Source: an uncultured Eubacteriales bacterium
GTDB lineage: Bacteria; Bacillota; Clostridia; Christensenellales; Borkfalkiaceae
Length of the DNA stretch: 29,345 nucleotides
Assembly: GCA_949745625.1 (NCBI GenBank)
Contig: CATJZR010000134.1
Location: 1 to 29,345 of the forward strand
Direction of reading: 5' to 3'
Shown: positions 22,777 to 29,238 of the stretch, in pieces
Layout: each line of letters starts with the position of its first letter
How positions within the stretch are numbered: the first letter of the stretch is position 1
Notes under the pieces: model-generated
What the model was told of the DNA's origin: nothing
Seen by the model: the letters and a program-made list of their open reading frames with translations, nothing else
Databases searched by the model: none
Position numbers and translations under genes: made by a program

Positions 22777-22782
22777 ATTATA
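22777..22782 (-). promoter_or_regulatory. -10 box of the first XRE gene
   Basis: TATAAT on the minus strand, 6 nt before the ATG. No good -35 is at the 17-bp distance (GCAAGC), and that position lies within the palindromes at 22801-22819, so activity may depend on a bound protein. Confidence 0.5.
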
Positions 22783-22800
22783 AATTATTATGGCATAATG

Positions 22801-22819
22801 CTTGCGCAAGTATACTTGC
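22801..22819. promoter_or_regulatory. Overlapping palindromes, candidate XRE operator
   Basis: CTTGCGCAAG (22801-22810) and GCAAGTATACTTGC (22806-22819, perfect 14-bp palindrome) share a half-site, giving three CTTGC/GCAAG half-sites in 19 bp. They lie at the -35 position of the leftward regulator and beside a candidate -35 TTGCCT (22816-22821) for the rightward gene. Confidence 0.6.
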
Positions 22820-22859
22820 CTATGTTAATATTGTTATATATTACTAACGGAGGTTAAGT

Positions 22860-23888
22860 ATGAACAAATGTACAAAGTGCGGAATGGAGTTCGAGGGTAA
22901 CTTTTGTCCGTATTGCGGTGAAAAGCGCAGTGAAGTCAATTTTTGCAGAAACTGCGGCGAAAAGGTGGACTTGGGTTTGCAATTTTGTCCGACCTGCGGT
23001 CATCCGTTGAATGCGACAAAAACCGTCGTAAGAGAAAAACAGGCTGCGTCGGGAAATTTCAAGGAAAAGCTTTACTGTTTACTTAAATATGTTCCCGTAT
23101 TTGCATTCAGTCTGTTTTCGGTGTTGTTGTTTATTTTTTACATAGCGCCCGTTGCATCGGTTCCTTTTTTTGGTGGACTGGGTTCGGTTTACTCGTTTAA
23201 TGAGGGTATATTAGAAGCGTTTCCGGAATTAAAGGGCGAAATGATTTCACTTATTATTTTTGCGGTGTTGGCACTTTTATGCGCCGTCGGCTCGTGGGTT
23301 GTACTGCTCTCCGAAAAAACTAAGTATAAAACTGTAAGAATTGCCAGAATTGACGTCAAATTCAGTCTGATATCCGAGTTTGTCGGTTACGCGTTTTATC
23401 TGATTTTCTTACTTCTGGGCAGCATTATCTGCGGCAAAGTATCTGCCGGCGGAGCTGGTGCAGGAGCGTGCCCGATACTTATTTTGGTATTTTCCATAAT
23501 ATTTGCACTTATTGCAGTCGGGTCGAAAGTAGCAAAATATTTACTGAACAAATTCTATCCCGAATATGCGGAAAAGGAATACGAAAGAGAACATGCGGAG
23601 TTTGCCGACTATAAAAGCAAACTTGAAAGCGTAATAAACGAAGGCGCGCCCGTAATGCCGACGGACGTTGAGTTTCCCAAAGTGCCCAAGACGGCTGCGC
23701 GAATTTTAAAAGCAAAGGCAATATCAAAAGTTTTAAGCGTATCTTTTATATTGGCATCGCTGACGGCATTTTTATTAAAGTTTTTCGGAATGGATGAACC
23801 TTTTAACTTAATTAACTATATTTTACCTTTAATCATAATAGTTACGGTTCCTTTCGTAGTTACTTTTCCTGCGTTTTTTATCGTGTAA
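22860..23888 (+). CDS. Double zinc-ribbon membrane protein
   Basis: This 342-residue protein begins with two zinc ribbons: CTKCGMEFEGNFCPYCGEK (Cys4, 7, 16, 19) and FCRNCGEKVDLGLQFCPTCGHP, each with four cysteines. About six hydrophobic segments follow (starting VFAFSLFSVLLFIFYIA), interrupted by a charged cytoplasmic segment rich in Glu, Lys and Tyr (YAEKEYEREHAEFADYKSK) before the last two. The family (zinc-ribbon domain-containing protein) has no known function; zinc ribbons here often mediate protein contact. GGAGG precedes the ATG. It diverges from the XRE regulator and is followed 5 bp later by a small membrane gene. Confidence 0.8.
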   Translation: MNKCTKCGMEFEGNFCPYCGEKRSEVNFCRNCGEKVDLGLQFCPTCGHPLNATKTVVREKQAASGNFKEKLYCLLKYVPVFAFSLFSVLLFIFYIAPVASVPFFGGLGSVYSFNEGILEAFPELKGEMISLIIFAVLALLCAVGSWVVLLSEKTKYKTVRIARIDVKFSLISEFVGYAFYLIFLLLGSIICGKVSAGGAGAGACPILILVFSIIFALIAVGSKVAKYLLNKFYPEYAEKEYEREHAEFADYKSKLESVINEGAPVMPTDVEFPKVPKTAARILKAKAISKVLSVSFILASLTAFLLKFFGMDEPFNLINYILPLIIIVTVPFVVTFPAFFIV

Positions 23889-23893
23889 AACGT

Positions 23894-24301
23894 ATGAAAA
23901 CCGAGAAATTTTATAAAAAAGCATTCTTAATAATATTAACTTTTTTATGTATTGCAGCAGTAATAATTTTCTGTTCTTTGCTTATGCTCCAATATGTATT
24001 AGATTTAATATATGACAATTTGGATATACACGGAATGCATGCAAATAATTTTTATCTTTGGATAAGCATATTTATCGCGATATACGGTATTGCTTCGTTT
24101 ATATTATCTTTAAGTATCTTATTAAAAATGAGAAAAATTAAAAAAAGGGATAAGGCAGACGGAGAGTTTGGCGAGCAGCTTAAAATGTACGACGAGCAGA
24201 AAAAACAATATGCTTGCCGCATAAGGGAAATTACGGAATATAAAAGGAAAAATAAAAGATATTCGCACTGCGTTAAAGCTTATGAAAAGCTTAACCGTTA
24301 A
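23894..24301 (+). CDS. Small two-helix membrane protein
   Basis: This 135-residue protein is not recognised. It has two hydrophobic segments (AFLIILTFLCIAAVIIFCSLLM and FYLWISIFIAIYGIASFIL) and a long charged C-terminal tail rich in Lys, Glu and Tyr (KMYDEQKKQYACRIREITEYKRKNKRYS). The tail is like the cytoplasmic segment of the preceding zinc-ribbon protein, which suggests they work together. It starts 5 bp after that gene's stop with no ribosome site, so translation is probably coupled. Confidence 0.6.
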   Translation: MKTEKFYKKAFLIILTFLCIAAVIIFCSLLMLQYVLDLIYDNLDIHGMHANNFYLWISIFIAIYGIASFILSLSILLKMRKIKKRDKADGEFGEQLKMYDEQKKQYACRIREITEYKRKNKRYSHCVKAYEKLNR

Positions 24302-24317
24302 AGAATAAAATAAAACA

Positions 24318-24353
24318 ACAACCGCGTAAGCATTATGCTTACGCGGTTGTTTT
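24318..24353. terminator. Bidirectional terminator between the small membrane gene and the second XRE gene
   Basis: A 15-bp perfect stem (24318-24332 with 24336-24350) with a 3-nt loop and A/T-runs on both sides; the leftward XRE gene ends inside the T-run. Confidence 0.9.
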
Positions 24354-24561
24354 AATCATCTTTAATACCTAAAAGATAATCGGTAGTCACCTCAAAAAAG
24401 TTGCTTATTTTCCAAAGGGTTGCTAAGTCAGGCTCTAATTGCCCTGTTTCCAAATAAGAAATTTTGCGTTGGGTTAATTGCAATTCTTCGGCAAGCTCTT
24501 TTTGGCTTAACCCTCTTTCTTTTCTTAAATTTTTCAATCTTTCGGGAAGCATTATTTCCAT
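24352..24561 (-). CDS. XRE-family transcriptional repressor
   Basis: This 69-residue protein is a single HTH_3 domain: LKNLRKERGLSQKELAEELQLTQRKISYLETGQLEPDLATLWKISNFFEVTTDYLLG, a classic Cro/C1-type fold ending in the typical DYLLG. The ATG at 24561 is 6 nt from a TATAAT box with no ribosome site, so its mRNA should be leaderless. It diverges from the cysteine-rich gene at 24657. The DNA between contains a 17-bp palindrome and a second inverted repeat with the same half-site, the probable operator for this protein. Confidence 0.88.
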   Translation of the reverse strand: MEIMLPERLKNLRKERGLSQKELAEELQLTQRKISYLETGQLEPDLATLWKISNFFEVTTDYLLGIKDD

Positions 24562-24567
24562 AATAAA

Positions 24568-24573
24568 ATTATA
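24568..24573 (-). promoter_or_regulatory. -10 box of the second XRE gene
   Basis: TATAAT on the minus strand, 6 nt before the ATG. At 17 bp upstream the hexamer is AAGTAT, a poor -35, overlapping by 2 bp the -35 of the rightward promoter. Confidence 0.5.
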
Positions 24574-24581
24574 GAAGAATT

Positions 24582-24617
24582 TTATCTAAAATACTTGACT
24601 TAGATAATAATTATCTA
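24582..24617. promoter_or_regulatory. Operator region between the XRE gene and the cysteine-rich gene
   Basis: Three copies of the half-site TTATCTA/TAGATAA are present (24582-24588, 24601-24607, 24611-24617). The last two make TAGATAATAATTATCTA (24601-24617), a palindrome with a single central base; the first two form an 8-bp inverted repeat (24582-24589 with 24600-24607). Confidence 0.7.
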
Positions 24618-24623
24618 TAAAAT
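24595..24623 (+). promoter_or_regulatory. Promoter of the cysteine-rich gene, with operator in the spacer
   Basis: TTGACT (24595-24600), 17-bp spacer, TAAAAT (24618-24623). The spacer is exactly the palindrome TAGATAATAATTATCTA, so a bound regulator would sit between the two promoter boxes. The leader (about 27 nt) has AAGAGG as ribosome site. Confidence 0.75.
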
Positions 24624-24656
24624 TAAATTATTAAAATATTAACAAGAGGTAAAATT

Positions 24657-24962
24657 ATGGTAAACGAAAAAGAGCATTGTTATAGTTGCAAACATTATAA
24701 GCCGTATTTCACAAAGGGGTATAATCAGTTCGATAGGTGTGATATAGGGCTTTGCTCTAAAAAGAAAACTACGGTTGAAAAACACGCTAATTGTGAACGT
24801 TACAGCTGTATGTTTTACGGAAGAGTTAACAGAAAACAAGCTGCGTTAAATGCGATTGCGGAGCATATAAATATATTGGCGGAATTAAAGCAAATTTTGG
24901 ACGAGGACGACGACGAAGCTATACAAGAACTGTTTTTTGATTTTAAAAATCGTAAGAAATAA
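24657..24962 (+). CDS. Small cysteine-rich protein, hypothetical
   Basis: This 101-residue protein has three cysteine pairs in its first half: CYSC (8, 11), CDIGLC (28, 33) and CERYSC (46, 51), arranged like a zinc-binding fold, then a helical half rich in Ala, Leu, Glu and Asp (LKQILDEDDDEAIQELF). Small proteins of this type are frequent next to XRE genes in Clostridia; no function is known to me. AAGAGG precedes the ATG. It is under the operator-bearing promoter at 24595-24623 and is its only downstream gene. Confidence 0.7.
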   Translation: MVNEKEHCYSCKHYKPYFTKGYNQFDRCDIGLCSKKKTTVEKHANCERYSCMFYGRVNRKQAALNAIAEHINILAELKQILDEDDDEAIQELFFDFKNRKK

Positions 24963-24972
24963 ATAGGATAAA

Positions 24973-25008
24973 ATAGCGCCTTCCGAATTATGCGGAAGGC
25001 GCTATCGT
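24973..25008. terminator. Bidirectional terminator between the cysteine-rich gene and the PLP-homeostasis gene
   Basis: A 13-bp perfect stem (24973-24985 with 24993-25005) with a 7-nt loop. The U-tract is better on the minus strand (TTTTAT) than on the plus strand (CGTTT). Confidence 0.8.
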
Positions 25009-25057
25009 TTAATATGTGATTTGTTTACTTATTAATTCCGTAATTAAGATACGCCGC

Positions 25058-25726
25058 TCAAGCGTTAGGCTTGCGCTGTCCGAAAACGGCTGTTCCGAGG
25101 CGTATCATATTGCTGCCGGCGTCAATACACAAACGGTAATCGCCGCTCATACCCATAGACAGTACGCTTATGCCAGGGGCGCCGTCCTTTAATTTATCGT
25201 AAGCGGTGCGCATTTTCCGCGCAAGCGAGGACAGCAGCGCTGCGTCGTCTGAGACGGGCAGCATTGCCATAAGTCCCTTTATTTTCAATGCGGGCATTGC
25301 CGCTATGCGTTCGTAAGCAGAGAAAAGCTCGTCAAACTCAAAGCCGCCTTTTGTGACTTCGTTGCCGATATTTACTTGTAAAAGTATATCGGATTTCGCG
25401 CCCTTTTTGTGCCCTGCAAGGGAAAGCTCTTCGGCTAAGTCTATTCTGTCAACCGAGTGGTAAAGGTCCACTTTGCCTATCAGATACTTTATTTTGTTGG
25501 TTTGCAGTCTGCCGATAAAATGCCGTTTCGGGTTGCCCTCTATCGCGGCGTACTTTTGCGTAAATTCCTGTACGCGGTTGTCGCCTATATCGGTAATTCC
25601 CGCCCTGATTGCGGCGTTTATATCCTCGGGCGTCTGCGTTTTTACCGCCGCAACCACCGTCACCTTTTCGCCGTACGGGTTTACCGAAAGCGAGCCGAGC
25701 AGACTTTTTACGTTTTCTTCTATCAT
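25058..25726 (-). CDS. yggS: Pyridoxal phosphate homeostasis protein (YggS/PLPBP)
   Basis: This 222-residue single-domain PLP-binding barrel keeps free PLP low. The PLP lysine is Lys29 (VVAAVKTQTPEDI), followed by DIGDNRVQEFTQKY, HFIGRLQTNKIKYL, and the phosphate-binding LSMGMSGDYRLCIDAGSNMIRLGTAVFG. The usual HFIGHLQ has Arg in place of the second His. In many Firmicutes this gene sits near sepF and cell-division genes; here it is last in an operon with an ABC exporter. Its ATG overlaps the permease stop by 4 bp, indicating coupled translation. Confidence 0.95.
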   Translation of the reverse strand: MIEENVKSLLGSLSVNPYGEKVTVVAAVKTQTPEDINAAIRAGITDIGDNRVQEFTQKYAAIEGNPKRHFIGRLQTNKIKYLIGKVDLYHSVDRIDLAEELSLAGHKKGAKSDILLQVNIGNEVTKGGFEFDELFSAYERIAAMPALKIKGLMAMLPVSDDAALLSSLARKMRTAYDKLKDGAPGISVLSMGMSGDYRLCIDAGSNMIRLGTAVFGQRKPNA

Positions 25727-26484
25727 GCTAACAGGTTGACTTTATTTTTTATTACGAATCTTACGAGGAAGTAACAGCCAACGGCTACGCCGCCGTAGAA
25801 CGCTATGTTTACCCACATCGTAAGATGTATCGAAATTTTCGACATAGAGTAATTGATATTGCCGAATATCGACTGGTTAAGTACAGACCAAACGAACATA
25901 AGTCCGATATAGATTAAAATTGCAATAACCTTGCGGTTTTTTATCGTAAAAAGCTGACCTAAGCACATTATTGCGTAGAACACGAGGAACGACATCGGTA
26001 CGCTGATAATAATAAAAATAACCAGTTCGACGAAAAACATCGGGTCGGCATTGATAAACCGGTTTAATGTATCGCCCATTTGCGCGAACGAATTTGCGAT
26101 ATCCTCGATTATTTCTGCGGGCAGACCTATAAAGAAAATGCACGCGGAGAGTATACACACGATTATGCTTGCAAACATTACCGCTATCGCCGCGATAAGC
26201 TTTGACCAGATAAGTTGGTCGGGCGTGACGGGAAGGGACAGGGTGAGGTATCCGTTGCTCGTAAACAGCGACTGATAAAAGCTGTGAATCCCGAAGAAAT
26301 AGCCTATAAAGAGCGTGACAAAAATAGAAAATACATAAAACATCACTATTATTGCCGCAAGACCTGCGTTTGAAGTTTCTATTGTTATTCTCGTCAGAAT
26401 TGCAAGCAGCAGCATCGTCGCCGCGGGTATCGCCGCAACGCGAATGATACTGAAAAGCTCGTGTTTGATAAGCTTTCTTACCAT
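25723..26484 (-). CDS. ABC transporter permease
   Basis: This 253-residue integral membrane protein has six hydrophobic segments, the second loop containing HSFYQSLFTSNGYLTLSLPVTPDQLIWSKLIAA, a pattern seen in small ABC-2-type exporter permeases (the SLPVTPxQLxxSK motif). The substrate is unknown. The start overlaps the end of the ATPase gene by 7 bp, and the stop overlaps the start of yggS by 4 bp. A cytoplasmic N-terminus (VRKLIKHELF) and no signal peptide fit an inner-membrane permease. Confidence 0.88.
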   Translation of the reverse strand: MVRKLIKHELFSIIRVAAIPAATMLLLAILTRITIETSNAGLAAIIVMFYVFSIFVTLFIGYFFGIHSFYQSLFTSNGYLTLSLPVTPDQLIWSKLIAAIAVMFASIIVCILSACIFFIGLPAEIIEDIANSFAQMGDTLNRFINADPMFFVELVIFIIISVPMSFLVFYAIMCLGQLFTIKNRKVIAILIYIGLMFVWSVLNQSIFGNINYSMSKISIHLTMWVNIAFYGGVAVGCYFLVRFVIKNKVNLLA

Positions 26485-27179
26485 TTGAACACCTCCCTGA
26501 AAATTTCGTCAAGCGATTTGCCTTCTTTTTCCTTAATTTCCGCAACCGGCGCGTCCAACGCAATTCTGCCGCGATTCAAAAAAATCGCGTGCGTGAGTAT
26601 CGGCTCGATGTCCGCAATCAGATGGGTGCAGAGGAAAATAGTCGAGCCTTCGGCGCGGTTACTCATAACCGTGTCGAGAATAAAATCTCTCGCCGCAGGG
26701 TCGACGCCCGCAATCGGCTCGTCGAGAATATAAAGCTCGGCATCGCGCGACATAGTCAGTATAAGCCCCAGCTTTTCCTTAGTCCCCTTGGAAAGCGACT
26801 TGATTTTCTGCTTTTTGAAAATTTGCAGTCCGTTTAAAAGCGCGTCGCACTTTTCCATATTGAAGTCCTTGAAAAAGTCGGCGCAGTACTTAACCTGTTG
26901 CTCTACGGTCATCCAGTTGAAGAGGTAGTTTGCATCGGGCAGATATGCGGTAATTTTTTTGGTTTCCGCGCCGGGGGCTTTGCCGTCTATAAGCAGCTTG
27001 CCCGTTCCCGGTTGAAGCATGCCCATTGCAAGCTTTATAAGCGTTGATTTGCCGCTGGCGTTTGGCCCAAGCAGTCCGACCACGCCGCCGCGTTCGACCT
27101 TGAAGGAAACGTTGTCCAGCGCGAGTATGCTGCCGTAGCTTTTAAACACGCCGTCACATTCGAATATGTAATCTCCCAA
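26478..27179 (-). CDS. ABC transporter ATP-binding protein
   Basis: This 233-residue ATPase powers the permease encoded next to it. Walker A is GPNASGKST at 38-46, the signature is LSKGTKEKLGL (in place of LSGGQ), Walker B with the catalytic Glu is ELYILDEPIAGVDPAARD, and the switch His is in LCTHLIADIE. It is a CcmA/YtrB-like small exporter ATPase. The start is a TTG at 27179 with AAGGAG 7 nt upstream; M-G-D-Y-I-F-E fits the usual beginning of the family. First gene of the leftward operon ATPase-permease-yggS. Confidence 0.93.
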   Translation of the reverse strand: MGDYIFECDGVFKSYGSILALDNVSFKVERGGVVGLLGPNASGKSTLIKLAMGMLQPGTGKLLIDGKAPGAETKKITAYLPDANYLFNWMTVEQQVKYCADFFKDFNMEKCDALLNGLQIFKKQKIKSLSKGTKEKLGLILTMSRDAELYILDEPIAGVDPAARDFILDTVMSNRAEGSTIFLCTHLIADIEPILTHAIFLNRGRIALDAPVAEIKEKEGKSLDEIFREVFKW

Positions 27180-27208
27180 AATTTTTCTCCTTATATATTT
27201 GTAAAATT

Positions 27209-27237
27209 ATTATACTACATAGCTATTAAAAAATCAA
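27209..27237 (-). promoter_or_regulatory. Promoter of the ABC-yggS operon
   Basis: On the minus strand, TTGATT (27232-27237), 17-bp spacer, TATAAT (27209-27214). The leader of about 23 nt contains the AAGGAG ribosome site. Confidence 0.65.
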
Positions 27238-27246
27238 TAATATAAT

Positions 27247-27276
27247 AAAAAACGACGCGTTAAGCGTCGCTTTTTT
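27247..27276 (-). terminator. Terminator of the O-antigen-ligase-like gene
   Basis: A 6-bp GC-rich stem (27253-27258 with 27264-27269) with A-T extension, 5-nt loop and a run of six Ts on the minus strand; it overlaps the last codon and stop of the gene. Confidence 0.8.
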
Positions 27277-28669
27277 CCGATTTTTCGAATATCGCCGTCA
27301 AGGCGCCGTAGATAATCGTCGGGAAAATATTAAAAATATGATTGTCGAACATACAAATAATCAGTATCGACAGGATAGATAGAGCGACAAAGCATCTTTG
27401 CAGAGTTATTTTTCTGAAAAAACTTATCACTGTCTGAGTGCGGTGGATAAGGTATGCGATAAGTCCTACTATTCCGCACGAGCTTAAAAGCTGCAAAACC
27501 GTATTGTGGCACATAAGCGGTATAAAGCCCAGTCCCGAGTTGCCGTTGTAGCTGAACTGTACGAAGAACCCCGCCCCGAATATCGGCGACTTTTTGAAGT
27601 ATTCTATCGCTTCGCGCCAGATTTTCGTTCTTCCGCTTCCGTCAAGCTCTCCGTCGACAATAAGGTTTTCCAGTATAGCTTTAAAGAAATTTAAGACTTG
27701 CTCGTGATAAAAGCCTGCGAGAATTAACCCCACGGTCGCCGCGCCGAGAAGGACGCAGATATTCGCAAAGCGGTTTTTGCTTTTTGTAAACAGCATGCCT
27801 ATGCATAGCGGGTAAATTACTATGCCGCCGACCATTGTCTGTCTGCTGCACGAAAAGAACAGCGCGACGAACAAAATAAAGGAATAAACGGTATATACAA
27901 AGCCCCAGCGCTTGTGTACTGCAAGGTATATCGGCGCGGGCACGCACATTAATAGCATAACGCCGTAGGTATTGTAAACGCCCCAGCCGAAAATAAGATT
28001 GTATCTGTTTATTGTGCCGTTAACGAAAAGGTCTTCTGTAGTGGCGTACGCAACGATAAGCTCGATTAATAGCAAAATACTGAATGCAACGAATGCATAA
28101 GCTATCGTTTCAAAGCCGTTTGCGTCCAATTTTACGTTGTCCTTGAATACGCTGTAAATGCCGAGTATGCACGCGGCTAAAATGAACCCGAAAAGTAGAT
28201 TTTTGGGTTTGTAATCCGCTGCGAATATTCCGTTAATTATAAGTATGAACGCGAACCCGCACACTCCGAAAAAGACGGGCGTAATTTTAAATTTGCCTTT
28301 AACCACCGTTTTAACCAGTCTGCATATCGCAGCGGCTATAAACAGCCCGACTATCGTAAAAATCTGAATATATATTTCGGGGCGGTGGTAGTAGTCGGAA
28401 TTCCCCATCGAGGTAGAGGGGGTGTTTATAAGCGAAATCGAAACGCTCATAAAAAGGAACAGGTGCAGAACGGGCGTTATATCTTCAAGCAGGAACAGCA
28501 TTAAAATACCCGTCAGCGCAATGTAGTAAAAAAGCGCTACGTCCCAGCCGAGGTAGTAGCTCGCAAGCGTAAACGCCGCCGTTAAAAACGGAAAATATTT
28601 GGAAGATAAGACCGTTCGCATTATCTCCGCGGCTTTCGAAGCATTAAGCTTTAAGGTGTCTTTGTTCAT
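27260..28669 (-). CDS. O-antigen ligase / Wzy-type polysaccharide polymerase
   Basis: This 469-residue protein has about eleven or twelve transmembrane segments. The Wzy_C region is visible: CSRQTMVGGIVIYPL, then a large outside loop with DGSGRTKIWREAIEYFKKSPIFGAGF and MCHNTVLQLLSSCGIVGLIAYL (catalytic-type Arg and His). Such enzymes polymerise or ligate lipid-linked sugar chains; in a Gram-positive cell the product would be a capsule or wall polysaccharide, but no glycosyltransferases are nearby. A TTGACA-17-TATACT promoter leaves only about 6 nt of leader before the ATG and no Shine-Dalgarno. Single-gene unit. Confidence 0.85.
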   Translation of the reverse strand: MNKDTLKLNASKAAEIMRTVLSSKYFPFLTAAFTLASYYLGWDVALFYYIALTGILMLFLLEDITPVLHLFLFMSVSISLINTPSTSMGNSDYYHRPEIYIQIFTIVGLFIAAAICRLVKTVVKGKFKITPVFFGVCGFAFILIINGIFAADYKPKNLLFGFILAACILGIYSVFKDNVKLDANGFETIAYAFVAFSILLLIELIVAYATTEDLFVNGTINRYNLIFGWGVYNTYGVMLLMCVPAPIYLAVHKRWGFVYTVYSFILFVALFFSCSRQTMVGGIVIYPLCIGMLFTKSKNRFANICVLLGAATVGLILAGFYHEQVLNFFKAILENLIVDGELDGSGRTKIWREAIEYFKKSPIFGAGFFVQFSYNGNSGLGFIPLMCHNTVLQLLSSCGIVGLIAYLIHRTQTVISFFRKITLQRCFVALSILSILIICMFDNHIFNIFPTIIYGALTAIFEKSEKSDA

Positions 28670-28682
28670 TAGTATTGCTAAC

Positions 28683-28711
28683 AGTATAACCTTTTATCTT
28701 TCCGTTGTCAA
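28683..28711 (-). promoter_or_regulatory. Promoter of the O-antigen-ligase-like gene
   Basis: On the minus strand, TTGACA (28706-28711), 17-bp spacer, TATACT (28683-28688); 13 nt to the ATG, so the leader is about 6 nt. Confidence 0.8.
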
Positions 28712-28792
28712 CGTAACGGCCGATTTATTTTGTCAATTGCGATTTTGTAATTAAAATCCGTCAAAATTCGACGCAAAAAAATTTTAAAAACG

Positions 28793-28801
28793 TGTTATAA
28801 T
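28793..28801 (+). promoter_or_regulatory. Extended -10 promoter of the small unknown gene
   Basis: TGTTATAAT is a full extended -10 element; no clear -35 is seen. Leader about 13 nt with CAGGA before the ATG. Confidence 0.6.
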
Positions 28802-28820
28802 GTGGCAAACAGGAATTTTT

Positions 28821-29036
28821 ATGAAAGAAAAAAACTTAGATAGCAGCAATGTTCTTGATAAGCTTGTAAGCCACATTCTGATTAGTTTAAACGAGTTGTT
28901 TGACGTCAACGCCCCTTCCGAGTTTAACGAAGGCGGCAGGTACGCATATATCGAGTGCCTCGAAATATTAAGCCGATGGTCGCGTTTTGCGGATTACGGC
29001 ATAGAAAATGTAGAAGAAAAGTACCCCATAAAATAG
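28821..29036 (+). CDS. Small hypothetical protein
   Basis: This 71-residue soluble protein is not recognised. It reads as three helices (DSSNVLDKLVSHILISLNELF; GGRYAYIECLEILSRWSRF; a short acidic C-terminus), with no membrane segment or metal motif. The ATG at 28821 follows the -10 box and a weak ribosome site; the ATG at 28800 lies inside the -10 box and is rejected. It has its own promoter and a strong terminator, which supports a real gene. Confidence 0.6.
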   Translation: MKEKNLDSSNVLDKLVSHILISLNELFDVNAPSEFNEGGRYAYIECLEILSRWSRFADYGIENVEEKYPIK

Positions 29037-29041
29037 TTTTG

Positions 29042-29085
29042 AAATATAGCGCGGAGCCGTAAAAGCTGCTCCGCGCTATATTTTT
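29042..29085 (+). terminator. Terminator of the small unknown gene
   Basis: A perfect 16-bp stem (29042-29057 with 29068-29083) with a 10-nt loop and T-run. Confidence 0.9.
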
Positions 29086-29171
29086 GTTAAAAACTGTCCA
29101 TAATTTTTATAGCGTAAACGCGCAATTATTCGACAAATTTCACGTAATTTTTACAATTTCATAATTTAACA

Positions 29172-29200
29172 TTGACTTTAATATATGGAAGTGCTAAAAT
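29172..29200 (+). promoter_or_regulatory. Promoter of the last, partial gene
   Basis: TTGACT (29172-29177), 17-bp spacer, TAAAAT (29195-29200). Leader about 32 nt with GGGGG as ribosome site. Confidence 0.7.
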
Positions 29201-29238
29201 AATACATACCTGTCAGTAAATGGCAACGGGGGATTAAT

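Noticed and set aside
25877..26563. A 228-residue open frame on the minus strand
   Set aside because: It overlaps the ABC permease in another frame and gives an Arg/Tyr-rich protein without domains; the permease has the clear membrane pattern and overlaps.
29186..29200. GTGCTAA-like string near 29190 as half of a CIRCE element
   Set aside because: The matching left arm is missing and the bases are the spacer and -10 of a normal promoter.
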